This document shows positions 53,225 through 62,513 of a stretch of DNA of 64,000 nucleotides, piece after piece. The notes beneath the pieces were generated by a model. That model worked only from the letters and a program-made list of their open reading frames with translations, had not been told where the DNA came from and did no database searches. The position numbers were made by a program, and so were the translations under genes. Source of the DNA: Syntrophales bacterium (GTDB lineage Bacteria; Desulfobacterota; Syntrophia; Syntrophales; UBA2210); assembly GCA_023230565.1 (NCBI GenBank), contig JALNXD010000002.1, forward strand, positions 1 to 64,000, read 5' to 3'. Numbering within the stretch: the first letter of the stretch is position 1; every line of letters starts with the position of its first letter.

Positions 53225-53242
53225 TTCGACAAAATTGTCGAA
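53225..53242. promoter_or_regulatory. Palindromic operator-like site upstream of the kinase gene
   Basis: TTCGACAA and TTGTCGAA are perfect eight-base arms separated by two A residues. It lies about 250 bp upstream of the sensor kinase start, a typical distance for an enhancer site of a sigma-54 activator. Autoregulation by the adjacent response regulator is inference. Confidence 0.4.
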
Positions 53243-53494
53243 ATTCGTTTCCGGACTCACATTTTCCGTTTAACATAATTTCTTGTATTCAAAGGAACAG
53301 TGCGATATGTTGGCTCAAAAAGACTGAATATGTCAAGCAGTTAAATACTTGGCATATACCGTTTCCGATCTGCCGGATACCGGAAATTATATGTACGTTT
53401 CATGAGAGCTTCTGAATTCAATGTTTCTCGTTTTTAAAAGATCGGCGTACCTATACCGGGAACAAGGAATTAAAAAGTTGAATCTGAGGTGATA

Positions 53495-55264
53495 ATGGAG
53501 CGAACAAAGCTTTCAAAATACATCATGCCCCTTACATTGTTTTTGGTGGTTGCAGTATTCATTGTGCTTATTTTGATCATGGGCTTCATGGATCTGCGAA
53601 GGCTTGACAGTACGCTGGTTGGATTCATGCAAAACAGAGGGCTTGACATAGTAAAAACAATTGAAAACGTGGCACAGGAAGATCTTGATTTTCTCCGTCT
53701 CACTCTTAAGGAGAACAGGAGCGAGCGCAGAATTTCGCCTATTCCTCTCTCGGATAAGGAATTTTCGATACAGGAATCCCTTGTAAAGGCCCTGGTTGAC
53801 GTGGCGCGGGCAATTGACCTTAAATGGCACCAAAAAGATCTTTCGGAACAATCCCTTAAAGAAATTGCTGCACTGGAAAAGTTGTCAATAATAGCAATAT
53901 TTGATGAGCAGGGAGAAATTGTTCTTCAGAATAGAAAGTTCGATGAATCTTTCGCGGAAAAATCGGATTCAATGAAATCGGCTCAGGAAAAGATCATGAT
54001 CGATCTTTTTGACCGTTTGGGGAATCTCGGTGAAATGGGCTATATTGCCCTTAAAAGGAAAGACGGCAGCGGAACCATTCTGATTGCACTTGATGCAGAG
54101 AAACTTAAATACTGGGGAACAAAAATAGCTGTTATCAAAGTAATAGAAGAAATAGGATGGGAGCAGGAGCTCGCCTATTTAACTGTCGCAGATAATGATG
54201 GGAAAGTGCTCGGCACTGTAGGGAAATTACCACAAGAACACCAAGAACGATCACGTATTGTGACTGATGAGATACTGTCGGGGCGGCTTGATATATTAAG
54301 CCGCAAACTAAGACATAAGGATGCGGATTTTCTTGATATCATCGCTCCGCTTCATCTCGATAGCTCTGTTATAGGGTATGCGCGTTTAGGTTTAAAGTGG
54401 GATCGGGCCCGGGCAATACTTGCAGAAAACAGAAACAGAATGATAATCAGCACAATTCTGATTATATTGATCGGAATTATGTCAATTACAGCCCTTTATC
54501 AAAATCAAAGCAGACATTTGGCAAGAATGGATGAAATGGAAAAGAAGCTCCGTCGAGCTGAGAGACTTTCCGCGCTTGGCCAGCTTGCTGCCGGTGTAGC
54601 CCACGAGATCAGGAATCCCCTAAATGCCGTAAGCATTGCGAGTCAGAGACTACAGAGAGAATATGCCCCCGCAAATGAAGAGGAAAAGAAAGAATTCTAC
54701 CGTATAACTGGCATTATTCGTGAAGAAATCAGGCGTCTCAACAATATTATCGAAGAGTTTGTAACTTTTTTCCGGATAAGGAAAATGGAACTGAAGAGCC
54801 ATCCCCTTGAGGAAGTCATATTGAAAATAGCAAATCTAGTAGAAGGGGAATTTAAATCCAGGAATATTGACTTGAAAACATATCTGAACGGTCATAATTT
54901 GCGAGTAATGATGGATTCTGATAAATTGACGCAGGCCTTCCATAATTTACTAAAAAATGCGATGGAATCGATACCCGCATCAGGCATAATTTCCATTTCC
55001 GTGGATCCTGTCAATGGCGACCGGCTGGCAGTGAGAATTTCCGATACCGGGACAGGGCTGACGGAAGAAGAAATTGAACAGATATTCAATCCCGAATATA
55101 CCACCAAAGAAAAAGGTCTCGGTTTGGGTCTGACGCTTGCACATGAAATTATTCAAAGTCATAAAGGCGAAATATCCGTGACAAGCCGAAAAGGTTCGGG
55201 AACGACATTTGAGATCATCTTACCCAGAGATCATGAAGATTCGAAAGAATTTCAGGAAAGTTAA
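53495..55264 (+). CDS. NtrB/ZraS-type sensor histidine kinase
   Basis: The 589-residue kinase has one membrane segment near residues 8-30, a periplasmic sensing domain, and a second membrane segment near 310-330. HisKA follows, with His370 in V-A-H-E-I-R-N-P-L-N, and HATPase, with L-L-K-N-A-M-E-S, D-T-G-T-G-L and G-L-G-L-G-L. No HAMP or PAS domain is evident. GAGGTGAT is well placed for the ATG at 53495; a GTG at 53489 is less likely. The cognate regulator gene starts 2 bp downstream. Confidence 0.9.
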   Translation: MERTKLSKYIMPLTLFLVVAVFIVLILIMGFMDLRRLDSTLVGFMQNRGLDIVKTIENVAQEDLDFLRLTLKENRSERRISPIPLSDKEFSIQESLVKALVDVARAIDLKWHQKDLSEQSLKEIAALEKLSIIAIFDEQGEIVLQNRKFDESFAEKSDSMKSAQEKIMIDLFDRLGNLGEMGYIALKRKDGSGTILIALDAEKLKYWGTKIAVIKVIEEIGWEQELAYLTVADNDGKVLGTVGKLPQEHQERSRIVTDEILSGRLDILSRKLRHKDADFLDIIAPLHLDSSVIGYARLGLKWDRARAILAENRNRMIISTILIILIGIMSITALYQNQSRHLARMDEMEKKLRRAERLSALGQLAAGVAHEIRNPLNAVSIASQRLQREYAPANEEEKKEFYRITGIIREEIRRLNNIIEEFVTFFRIRKMELKSHPLEEVILKIANLVEGEFKSRNIDLKTYLNGHNLRVMMDSDKLTQAFHNLLKNAMESIPASGIISISVDPVNGDRLAVRISDTGTGLTEEEIEQIFNPEYTTKEKGLGLGLTLAHEIIQSHKGEISVTSRKGSGTTFEIILPRDHEDSKEFQES

Positions 55265-55266
55265 CC

Positions 55267-56628
55267 ATGAAATCATTGAATATACTTGTCGTCGAAGATG
55301 GGCAATCGCAAAGGGAAATGCTTAGAGATTTCCTTGTGAAGGAGGGTCATCTTATACGCGAAGCTGATACAGGCACCAAGGCTTTACAGGAAGTTCTTGA
55401 AGGACATTTCGATTTGGTTCTTCTCGATTACAAAATGCCTGGAATGAATGGACTCGAAACGCTGAAGAAAATCAGGGAAATAAACCCCGAAATCGATATT
55501 GTTATGATGACGGCCTACGGAACGATTGAAACAGCCGTGGAAGCAATGAAGAACGGTGCCGTCGACTACATAACCAAACCGATAGACCTGGATGAACTTA
55601 TCATTTTGATAGACAGGATCTCGGAGCGCCGCATACTTATAAAAGAAAACGAGATCCTCCGGCACAAGCTCTGGAAAAAAGGTATGAAAAGTTCACAGAT
55701 AATTTACCAGAGCTCAAAAATGGAACAACTTATCAATATGGCAGGCCGAGTTGCCGACAGTAAAGCAACTGTTCTTATTGAAGGAGAAAGCGGCACCGGA
55801 AAAGAACTTTTCGCCCGCCTTATTCACACTATGAGTCCCCGGTCCGAGAATCCCATGATGGTAGTTAATTGCGGCGCTCTTCCTGAAACGCTGCTTGAAA
55901 GCGAACTTTTTGGACATGAGAAAGGCGCCTTTACCGGCGCTACGGGCAGAAGAATCGGACGGTTTGAAGAAGCTGACGGAGGAACCCTTTTTCTGGATGA
56001 AATTGGAGAGCTTTCTTCCCCGGTTCAGGTCAAATTGTTAAGATTTCTCCAGGAAAAAGAATTTCAGAGACTTGGAGGCAATCAGACACTTAAATCGGAT
56101 GTAAGAATTATCAGTGCCACGAATCGCAATCTCGAAGAGCAGATGAGAAGGGGACTTTTCAGAGATGACCTTTATTATCGGTTGAATGTAGTGGTAATGA
56201 AAATTCCACCGCTCCGGGAAAGAAAAGAAGATATTCCTCTTTTAATTCAGCATTTTATAAATGTATTTGCCCTCGAAAACAAGAAGGACATTAAAGGTGC
56301 AAGCCGGGAGGCACTCGATATGCTGTTGAAGTATGAATATCCTGGCAATGTGAGGGAGCTGGAAAATATTATCGAAAGAGCTGCAGTCATCACGAGAGAT
56401 TCTGTGATTTCAATCCGTGATCTTCCTTTCAGAGACGAATCCGATCATGGTATGGGCGAATCAAAAAGACATGGCAGCCTTATGAAAGATTCCGTTGAAA
56501 CACTGGAATGTCAACTGATTGAACAAGCCCTTGGAGAAGCGGGTCAAAACCAGACAAAGGCAGCCGACCTTCTCGGAATCACGGAAAGAACCCTTCGATA
56601 CAAGATAAAAAAATACGGACTGAAATAA
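55267..56628 (+). CDS. NtrC/ZraR-type sigma-54-dependent response regulator
   Basis: The 453-residue regulator has a receiver domain with phosphoacceptor Asp54 (V-L-L-D-Y-K-M-P-G) and an AAA+ domain with G-E-S-G-T-G-K-E and the sigma-54 loop G-A-F-T-G-A. A Fis-type helix-turn-helix lies at the C-terminus (N-Q-T-K-A-A-D-L-L-G-I). It is the partner of the preceding kinase. Target promoters are unknown. It is the second such activator in the window. Confidence 0.92.
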   Translation: MKSLNILVVEDGQSQREMLRDFLVKEGHLIREADTGTKALQEVLEGHFDLVLLDYKMPGMNGLETLKKIREINPEIDIVMMTAYGTIETAVEAMKNGAVDYITKPIDLDELIILIDRISERRILIKENEILRHKLWKKGMKSSQIIYQSSKMEQLINMAGRVADSKATVLIEGESGTGKELFARLIHTMSPRSENPMMVVNCGALPETLLESELFGHEKGAFTGATGRRIGRFEEADGGTLFLDEIGELSSPVQVKLLRFLQEKEFQRLGGNQTLKSDVRIISATNRNLEEQMRRGLFRDDLYYRLNVVVMKIPPLRERKEDIPLLIQHFINVFALENKKDIKGASREALDMLLKYEYPGNVRELENIIERAAVITRDSVISIRDLPFRDESDHGMGESKRHGSLMKDSVETLECQLIEQALGEAGQNQTKAADLLGITERTLRYKIKKYGLK

Positions 56629-56650
56629 ATCAATACTTCAAAGCTTTCTT

Positions 56651-57781
56651 TTACCCAGGCACAAGATCAATAGCCACTACTTCAGGAGGCGACAGAAATC
56701 TCATTGGAGGGCCCCAGGTGCCGGATCCTCTGCTGACATAAAGAATATGCCCTTCCCCGAGATCATATCTGCCTGCAAGATAGGGATAAAAAAGCGCTGT
56801 TATCAAGTTAAAAGGTGCAATCTGACCTTTATGTGTATGGCCTGAAAGCTGAAGATCAAAAGGTGTTTCACCGTTTTGCTGCGCTATTGTAGGTTGATGC
56901 TTCAGAAGGATCCGGAAGTAATCTCCTTGAAAACATTTCATATTTTTCATTTCCGACTGATTTCCGTTCAACCCGAATCCTTTCTCTGCCGGGTCGTCCA
57001 CGCCGGCTATGAGTATCGATCCTTTCACTAACGCGGCCTCATCACGCAGGAGCCTGAATCCCGCCGCTTCAATAAACGCGGTCGCCTGATGTATGCCCGC
57101 ATAGAATTCATGGTTTCCCGTTACGGCAAATTTTCCGTAAGGAGCATTGATGTCCTTCAAGAAAGAAGAAAGATGATGAAGATCATTCATTTCGCCATCC
57201 ACGAGGTCACCTGTCGAAACCAAAATGTCAGGGGCCAATTCCTCTACTTTGTTCAAAATTCGCAACAAGCGATCTTCACGCATTATAAGGCCGAGATGTA
57301 CATCTGAAATTTGTACGATGCGGATTGAATCTGCGGCGGATTGAATAATGGGCGTTTTAATTTTGACGGTGGTGACACCAATGGTTTTCGCCTCAAAATA
57401 TCCGTAAAAACAGATAAAGGCACCGGCTGTAATGGCGAATGCGTAAATCAGGCGGATCACTCCGGAAACTTCGCTCTTTTGTACTGTGCCCGTCAGAAAA
57501 ACTGTTACCCAAAATACATCGAAGACTAAAAGGAAGCAAAAGCTCAGAAAGATAAATCCCATCCAGCTATAGCTTAGAAATGCCAAATGGCGAAGCCAGC
57601 TGTCCCATCCGGATTGTTCAAGCACCCTGATCAATATGGGGGAGACGACCATGAACATCAAAAACAATGCAACGATGAGGTTCACAGGGAACCCAAAGCC
57701 GAAGAGGTATTTCAACTTCAGGAAAAAATACAGATGTACTCCTCCATACACCAACAAAAGGGCGATTAGAAATAAAGCCAT
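56651..57781 (-). CDS. Membrane-anchored metallophosphoesterase (YkuE/YaeI-like)
   Basis: The 376-residue protein has four or so N-terminal membrane segments (about 1-130), then a calcineurin-like phosphoesterase domain. All metal motifs are present: Q-I-S-D-V-H-L-G, S-T-G-D-L-V-D-G, V-T-G-N-H-E-F and L-S-G-H-T-H-K-G-Q. GGAG precedes the ATG. Relatives act on UDP-lipid or phospholipid substrates, but the substrate here is unknown. It converges on the preceding regulator gene with a 22-bp gap. Confidence 0.9.
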   Translation of the reverse strand: MALFLIALLLVYGGVHLYFFLKLKYLFGFGFPVNLIVALFLMFMVVSPILIRVLEQSGWDSWLRHLAFLSYSWMGFIFLSFCFLLVFDVFWVTVFLTGTVQKSEVSGVIRLIYAFAITAGAFICFYGYFEAKTIGVTTVKIKTPIIQSAADSIRIVQISDVHLGLIMREDRLLRILNKVEELAPDILVSTGDLVDGEMNDLHHLSSFLKDINAPYGKFAVTGNHEFYAGIHQATAFIEAAGFRLLRDEAALVKGSILIAGVDDPAEKGFGLNGNQSEMKNMKCFQGDYFRILLKHQPTIAQQNGETPFDLQLSGHTHKGQIAPFNLITALFYPYLAGRYDLGEGHILYVSRGSGTWGPPMRFLSPPEVVAIDLVPG

Positions 57782-57856
57782 ACCGTCTCCATCAAAATAA
57801 CTGACATTCCGTCCATTTCACCATCACTTGCGCTTTGACCTCCAATTCGGATTTTT

Positions 57857-59104
57857 TCACCGCACCGTATTTGCATCCAATTCAACCCGGTATGGAAATA
57901 TCATGGAAGCGTATGTAACTGCACTTGAAGTCGCTTTTTCATGGTACACACGATGTGCGAGACATTTTCCGCGAAAACCTTCCATTACTTTTGTAAATAA
58001 AATAATTGAAGGAAGACCGCATACGTTATACCGGTCTTCTGTTTTAAGCGAATGCTCGAATATCGCTCCGGCATTTGGGTCTTTGATGAATGATAAAATC
58101 AACCGGTCATTGAAAAGAGCATTCGAAAGCAAATCATCCGCAGTTTTTTGATGCCCGAATTTTAAACCTATATGAGATAAATCTACCGCCGAAATAATTA
58201 ATGTCCGGGAATTCGAGCCGGTTACGGCCTTCAATAGCATTTCTGCTGTTTTCCGGAACCTTATGTCATCAAAAATGCTTTTTCTTTCATGAATAAATTC
58301 GTGAATCGAACCGCAAAGAATCGGAACTATTTTAAAGGAAGGTGTAAGATAGTGGTGCAGAAATGTTGTCTGAAACTCTATCGAATGCTCCATTTTGTGG
58401 CCGAAATCATCTGCCGTCAGTGTTCCCTGAGGAAGAAATTTTTGCAATTCGTTTATAAAAGGAATATCAGGTTCAATTCTTCCAAAAGGAGTAATAAAAT
58501 TCTTACTGCTCACGCAGTAAAGTCCATCTTGTACTTGATGGTTGATTCCCAGGATAATTACTCTTTCATAACTTTTTCCTTTTATGCGCCGATAGAGATC
58601 TACATATGTTGATTTGGCTACTCCGATATCGATATGGGGGGCAAGAATTCCTGCTATCGGCAAATCCGAGGAATCATCGTGAATGAGGGGAAGCTCCTCT
58701 TCAATAGAAGAAATGTCTGCTGCAAGTTGAAGAGGATCGCCTTCATATGCTTTCCCAGCATGGACCGGGCGCCGAAAGGAGAGAGCCTTGAATTCTTTAT
58801 GAAGGTTGTCCATGTGATTTCTGAATCGATCGTTTTCAAGAAGATAATATTTGTCGAGACTGTCGAGAAGGGATCTCAATGGAGCAAGTCCAATTGTAAC
58901 ACCATCTGGCGCTTTGACCAGTTGCTTCTTAATTTCATCATAGCTATGATTTCCATCAAGATGTACAAGCACTGTAAAAAGTTCCATATCACACACCAGA
59001 TTTCCTTCGGCAAGCCTCAAAGGATCCATAAAGACGATTACCCGCCTTCCTTTGACAGCAGCCGGTATCAACTGAAGATCTCTTCGCAGTTGAGGTTTTT
59101 CCAT
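57857..59104 (-). CDS. MEMO1-family protein (AmmeMemoRadiSam system protein B-like)
   Basis: The C-terminal 270 residues match the MEMO/AmmeMemoRadiSam B fold: G-I-L-A-P-H-I-D-I-G, I-L-G-I-N-H-Q, M-E-H-S-I-E-F-Q-T and S-A-V-D-L-S-H-I-G. An extra N-terminal domain of about 130 residues precedes it. I chose the ATG at 59104 (415 residues) because AGGAG lies five bases upstream; the frame extends to 59155. The AMMECR1 and radical SAM partners common for this family are not adjacent. The function is unknown. Confidence 0.85.
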   Translation of the reverse strand: MEKPQLRRDLQLIPAAVKGRRVIVFMDPLRLAEGNLVCDMELFTVLVHLDGNHSYDEIKKQLVKAPDGVTIGLAPLRSLLDSLDKYYLLENDRFRNHMDNLHKEFKALSFRRPVHAGKAYEGDPLQLAADISSIEEELPLIHDDSSDLPIAGILAPHIDIGVAKSTYVDLYRRIKGKSYERVIILGINHQVQDGLYCVSSKNFITPFGRIEPDIPFINELQKFLPQGTLTADDFGHKMEHSIEFQTTFLHHYLTPSFKIVPILCGSIHEFIHERKSIFDDIRFRKTAEMLLKAVTGSNSRTLIISAVDLSHIGLKFGHQKTADDLLSNALFNDRLILSFIKDPNAGAIFEHSLKTEDRYNVCGLPSIILFTKVMEGFRGKCLAHRVYHEKATSSAVTYASMIFPYRVELDANTVR

Positions 59105-59218
59105 CAATTCTCCTTTTTGCAGTATAGTAATAATTAACAAAAAGCTTGGTGACAACTCATTTCTTTCACCCTCGAAGCACCTGTGGTCAAAGCACCTGGA
59201 GCATTTGCCGTTTTTCTA

Positions 59219-60658
59219 TTATAAATAAGGAGAAAGGAGCCAGGCAAGGGCATCACGCACTTTGACAGGCAATGACCGCCCGTCTACTTCTTCAAGCGTA
59301 AGTAAGCGCGATCTTTCAAGCACTTTTTCAATATGAGTGTTCAATTCGCGCGAAAGTAATGTATCATATACCTCAACAGCCAACTCAAAGTTCAGCCTGA
59401 GACTTCGAGGATCAATATTTGCCGATCCGATATTAATATACGTATCGTCGATCATAAAAAGCTTCGTATGAACAAAAGGAGCCGGCTGATAATATATTTT
59501 AACTCCCCGCTCCAGAAGTTCCCATAAAAGATTACGCGTTGCCCAGTGTACGAGAGACAGATTATTTTTTTCGGGCAAAACAACAATAACTTCCACTCCC
59601 TTAAGAGCGGCTGCCTGCAGTGCGGCTAAAAGACCCCGAGGAGGGATAAAATAAGGGGTCATGATTATAATTTTTGATTTGGCGGATGAAACCCCGCCTA
59701 TCAATATCATAGACAGCTTATCGAGATCTTCATTCGGACCTTCCGTAATAACTCTGCACGCTGCAGATCCTTCTGCCCGAGAGGAATATGGAATTTGTTT
59801 CTCATATCTGCCGGTAACAAATTGCCAATCTTCCCAGAAAACTTTTCCTATCTGCTCTACTACAGGCCCGCTCAGGCGGAAATGAATATCGACAACTCTA
59901 TTTTGATTTTCAGTTCTATTCGCTAAATGCCGGTCTCCTATGTTCATACCCCCTGTAAATCCTATCTCATCTGCTAAAAGTATTTTTCTGTGATTTCTAA
60001 GATTGATATGGAAAGTGGGAGGAAAAAGCTTCGGTGGAAGAAATCTGGCAATGTCTACTCCCTGCTTCTTAAGGAGTGTTCCGGCTCTGGGGAAAGAATA
60101 CAATTCTCCTATTCCGTCTATAATCACTTTCACATCAACACCCCGCAGGGAAGCATTTCCAAGGGCATTGATAAATCTGCGACCGGTTTCATTGGTTTCA
60201 AAAATATATGTACTCAGGTAGACTGATTTGCGGGCATTTTCTATTGCACGCAACATCGCCGGAAATGCCTCTTCTCCATTGTGAAGTATATCGACAGTAT
60301 TACCTGAAAGCAGCGGTCTTACTGCAACTACATCCGATATATTGACAAGCTCGCGGCCGTACGGAACAAACTCGCTATTTAAAGGCGTCCGGATAATTTT
60401 TCGCCCTCTGTGATCCATATCCGCTTCCTGTAGATATCCTTTGAGTTTTTTGGCTCGTGTACGTACTCTGTTGATTCCAAAAAGAAAATAGATAAAAGGT
60501 CCTATAAACGGAACAATGAAGCAAAGCGCTATCCACCCGAGAGCAGCTTTCGGATCCCTCTTGGAAAGAAGAGCATGTCCGGCACTTAATGCGGTTATTA
60601 CGAACGCAGAGAAAGTAATAAAATAATCAATTACATTACGCATCTCATCAAACGGCAT
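59219..60658 (-). CDS. cls: Cardiolipin synthase (phospholipase D type)
   Basis: The enzyme condenses phosphatidylglycerols to cardiolipin in the inner membrane. Two N-terminal membrane segments are followed by two PLD (HKD) motifs, N-H-R-K-I-L-L-A-D and V-H-T-K-L-F-M-I-D. The frame opens at a TTG at 60712, but the ATG at 60658 gives the usual 479 residues and has AAGGG upstream. It stands alone on this strand between the MEMO-like and NifU-like genes. Confidence 0.92.
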   Translation of the reverse strand: MPFDEMRNVIDYFITFSAFVITALSAGHALLSKRDPKAALGWIALCFIVPFIGPFIYFLFGINRVRTRAKKLKGYLQEADMDHRGRKIIRTPLNSEFVPYGRELVNISDVVAVRPLLSGNTVDILHNGEEAFPAMLRAIENARKSVYLSTYIFETNETGRRFINALGNASLRGVDVKVIIDGIGELYSFPRAGTLLKKQGVDIARFLPPKLFPPTFHINLRNHRKILLADEIGFTGGMNIGDRHLANRTENQNRVVDIHFRLSGPVVEQIGKVFWEDWQFVTGRYEKQIPYSSRAEGSAACRVITEGPNEDLDKLSMILIGGVSSAKSKIIIMTPYFIPPRGLLAALQAAALKGVEVIVVLPEKNNLSLVHWATRNLLWELLERGVKIYYQPAPFVHTKLFMIDDTYINIGSANIDPRSLRLNFELAVEVYDTLLSRELNTHIEKVLERSRLLTLEEVDGRSLPVKVRDALAWLLSPYL

Positions 60659-60895
60659 AACTCTTACCCTTATATCTGAAACTGACAGAATGAATATTTG
60701 ATGGATTCGCAAAAAAAATTATTATACCAATACGTCGGCATTAAAATAGAAGAAAATGATGCTGTCGAACCAAATCCAGTTAATCCTGGTGTAAAGTTTC
60801 TGCGAAAGCAGGAGTCCATAACTATTCAAATTCAGGATTCCATGTCAAGCACGGAATTAAGAAAAGAGAGCATCAAATACGATCTTTTCTTCTTC

Positions 60896-60923
60896 TTGAC
60901 TTTACGAAAAATAGACTTATGTT
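60896..60923 (+). promoter_or_regulatory. Promoter candidate for the NifU-like gene
   Basis: TTGACT (60896-60901) is followed after 16 bases by TATGTT (60918-60923), 27 bp before the ATG. The short leader contains AAGGAGG. Confidence 0.4.
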
Positions 60924-60950
60924 AATACTATACAAAAAGAAGGAGGAACC

Positions 60951-61172
60951 ATGAAAGAACAAGTAGCGAAAGCTCTCGATGAAATAAGACCGGCGCTTCA
61001 AGCTGATGGCGGTGATGTTGAATTAATCGATGTCAGTGATGATGGAATTGTGAAGGTCAGATTAATGGGTGCCTGCGGTGGGTGTCCAATGGCTATGATG
61101 ACATTAAAAGGCGGTATCGAAAAAAGATTAAAACAGGCTGTCCCGGAAGTGAAAGAAGTTGTTCCGGCCTGA
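60951..61172 (+). CDS. NifU C-terminal-domain protein (iron-sulfur scaffold)
   Basis: The 73-residue protein consists only of the NifU C-terminal/Nfu domain: I-R-P-A-L-Q-A-D-G-G-D-V-E-L and the cluster-binding G-A-C-G-G-C-P-M-A. It probably carries a 4Fe-4S cluster to apo-proteins. AAGGAGG precedes the ATG. It is monocistronic, with its own promoter candidate and terminator. Confidence 0.93.
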   Translation: MKEQVAKALDEIRPALQADGGDVELIDVSDDGIVKVRLMGACGGCPMAMMTLKGGIEKRLKQAVPEVKEVVPA

Positions 61173-61205
61173 CAGAATTGTTGAGGAAGAGCATAACCCG
61201 CGCGT

Positions 61206-61242
61206 GAACCCGCTTTCAAAAAAAGCGGGTTCTTTTTATTTG
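61206..61242. terminator. Intrinsic terminator between the NifU-like gene and msrAB
   Basis: GAACCCGCTTT (61206-61216) and AAAGCGGGTTC (61222-61232) form a perfect 11-bp stem with a five-base loop, followed by TTTTTATTTG on the plus strand. It ends the NifU-like gene. Its position between two convergent genes suggests it may also serve msrAB, though the minus-strand T run is absent. Confidence 0.9.
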
Positions 61243-61248
61243 CTGATT

Positions 61249-62355
61249 TTATTCAAAAAGCTTTTTGTATTCTCCATAACCTTCTTTTTCCAGATCTTCC
61301 AAAGGTATGAAGCGTAACGCTGCCGAATTGAGGCAATACCGTAACCCAGTCGGTTGAGGTCCATCTTTAAAAACATGTCCCAGATGTGAGTTACCGTTGA
61401 CACTCCTTACTTCCGTCCTGGTCTGAAACGCAAGTTTTCTATCCTCTCTCTCAATGATGTTTTCCGGTGCCAGAGGCTTGGTGAAGCTGGGCCAGCCTGT
61501 TTTAGAATCATACTTATCAAGAGAACTGAACAGAGGCTCACCGGAAACAATGTCTACGTAGATGCCCTGTTTTTTATTATCCCAATATTCATTATCAAAA
61601 GGAGGTTCGGTTCCTTCCCGCTGCGTTACTTCAAACTGCATTGGTGTAAGACGCCTTTTAATCTCCCGGTCGGTCCTTTTTGTCTCCGTTTTTTTACCTT
61701 CTTTGCCCCAAACCGTATTCAGGAAATCATCACGACCGGAACCTGTTCTGTATGTACGATACCTCTGCGCCTGTTTTCTGTAGTAATCCTGGTGATACTC
61801 CTCGGCAATATAAAAGTGTTTGAATTCGAGGATCTCAGTCGCAACGGGCTTTTTGAATCTTCCCGATGTATCGAGCTCATCCCTCGATTCCTCAGCCATT
61901 TGCTTCTGTTCGTAATCATGGTAGAAAATAGCGGTCCGATACTGAGACCCCCTGTCAGCGAATTGTCCTCCCTGATCTGTCGGATCAATATGGCGCCAGA
62001 ACACCTCGAGGAGATCCTTATAGGTGACTTTTTCAGGATTGTACATAACTTGAACCGCCTCGAAATGTCCCGTTTCCCCAGTTGACACCTCTTCATATGT
62101 GGGATTTTCATTCTCTCCCCCCGTATACCCCGATATGGCTTCATATACGCCTTCAACTTTCTCGAAATCGGATTCCAGACACCAGAAACATCCTCCCGCA
62201 AATGTGGCCACAGCCTCCTTATCTCCCCTCTGTCGATTCATGACTCCCTCCTTTTTGTCTTCACATGCCCCGTTATTCGGAGACAACTGAAGATTCAAAA
62301 TAACAAAAAGCACGATTGCACTACCTGCCAACCAAAGCTTGTTTGACTTCTTCAT
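61249..62355 (-). CDS. msrAB: Bifunctional peptide methionine sulfoxide reductase MsrAB
   Basis: The 368-residue fusion has MsrA (about 45-200) with the catalytic G-C-F-W-C, and MsrB (about 235-360) ending in the catalytic R-Y-C-L-N-S-A-A-L-R-F. The N-terminal hydrophobic segment (residues about 6-24) followed by a Cys-containing stretch suggests export or a membrane anchor, so it probably repairs envelope proteins. The two C-x-x-C zinc pairs found in many MsrB proteins are absent. Oxidative repair suits an anaerobe exposed to air. Confidence 0.93.
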   Translation of the reverse strand: MKKSNKLWLAGSAIVLFVILNLQLSPNNGACEDKKEGVMNRQRGDKEAVATFAGGCFWCLESDFEKVEGVYEAISGYTGGENENPTYEEVSTGETGHFEAVQVMYNPEKVTYKDLLEVFWRHIDPTDQGGQFADRGSQYRTAIFYHDYEQKQMAEESRDELDTSGRFKKPVATEILEFKHFYIAEEYHQDYYRKQAQRYRTYRTGSGRDDFLNTVWGKEGKKTETKRTDREIKRRLTPMQFEVTQREGTEPPFDNEYWDNKKQGIYVDIVSGEPLFSSLDKYDSKTGWPSFTKPLAPENIIEREDRKLAFQTRTEVRSVNGNSHLGHVFKDGPQPTGLRYCLNSAALRFIPLEDLEKEGYGEYKKLFE

Positions 62356-62513
62356 ATCTCTTTCCCCCGGTCCTCACATATTAAGTATTATATTATATAA
62401 TATTTCCCGCCGATGGGAACTCTTGTTTGCAGCCTTTTCCCAATATATTGAGAGTTAAAAATTTGGAAATGGTGAAGAGTTGATACAGACTCCGGCCAGA
62501 CAGTATGGAGGCA

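Larger units (their letters stand above)
52705..53494. other. 790-bp region without a convincing protein gene
   Basis: This gap between the divergent squalene-synthase-like gene and the sensor kinase gene holds an intrinsic terminator on the minus strand (52828-52859) and a long-looped inverted repeat ACCCTCG/CGAGGGT (about 52939-52979). It also holds a copy of the porin leader element (52997-53016, with AGGAGG at 53020-53025) and a perfect palindromic site (53225-53242). The only ORF of note (53043-53273, TTG start) has no supporting signals. Confidence 0.6.

Noticed and set aside
53043..53273. 76-codon ORF with TTG start in the 0.8-kb gap.
   Set aside because: AGGAGG is 17 bases upstream, too far for the TTG; the peptide has no recognisable features and the region looks regulatory.
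53349..53370. Sigma-54-like TTGGCA before the sensor kinase gene.
   Set aside because: The expected GC at the -12 position is missing (TT instead), so the core element is not met.
60698..60925. 75-codon ORF on the plus strand before the NifU-like gene.
   Set aside because: It overlaps the 5' end of the cardiolipin synthase frame, has no ribosome site and contains the NifU-like promoter candidate.
62404..62419. TTCCC/GGGAA inverted repeat beside TATAAT-like boxes upstream of msrAB.
   Set aside because: The arms are only five bases and no proper -35 box could be placed, so a regulatory call is not supported.
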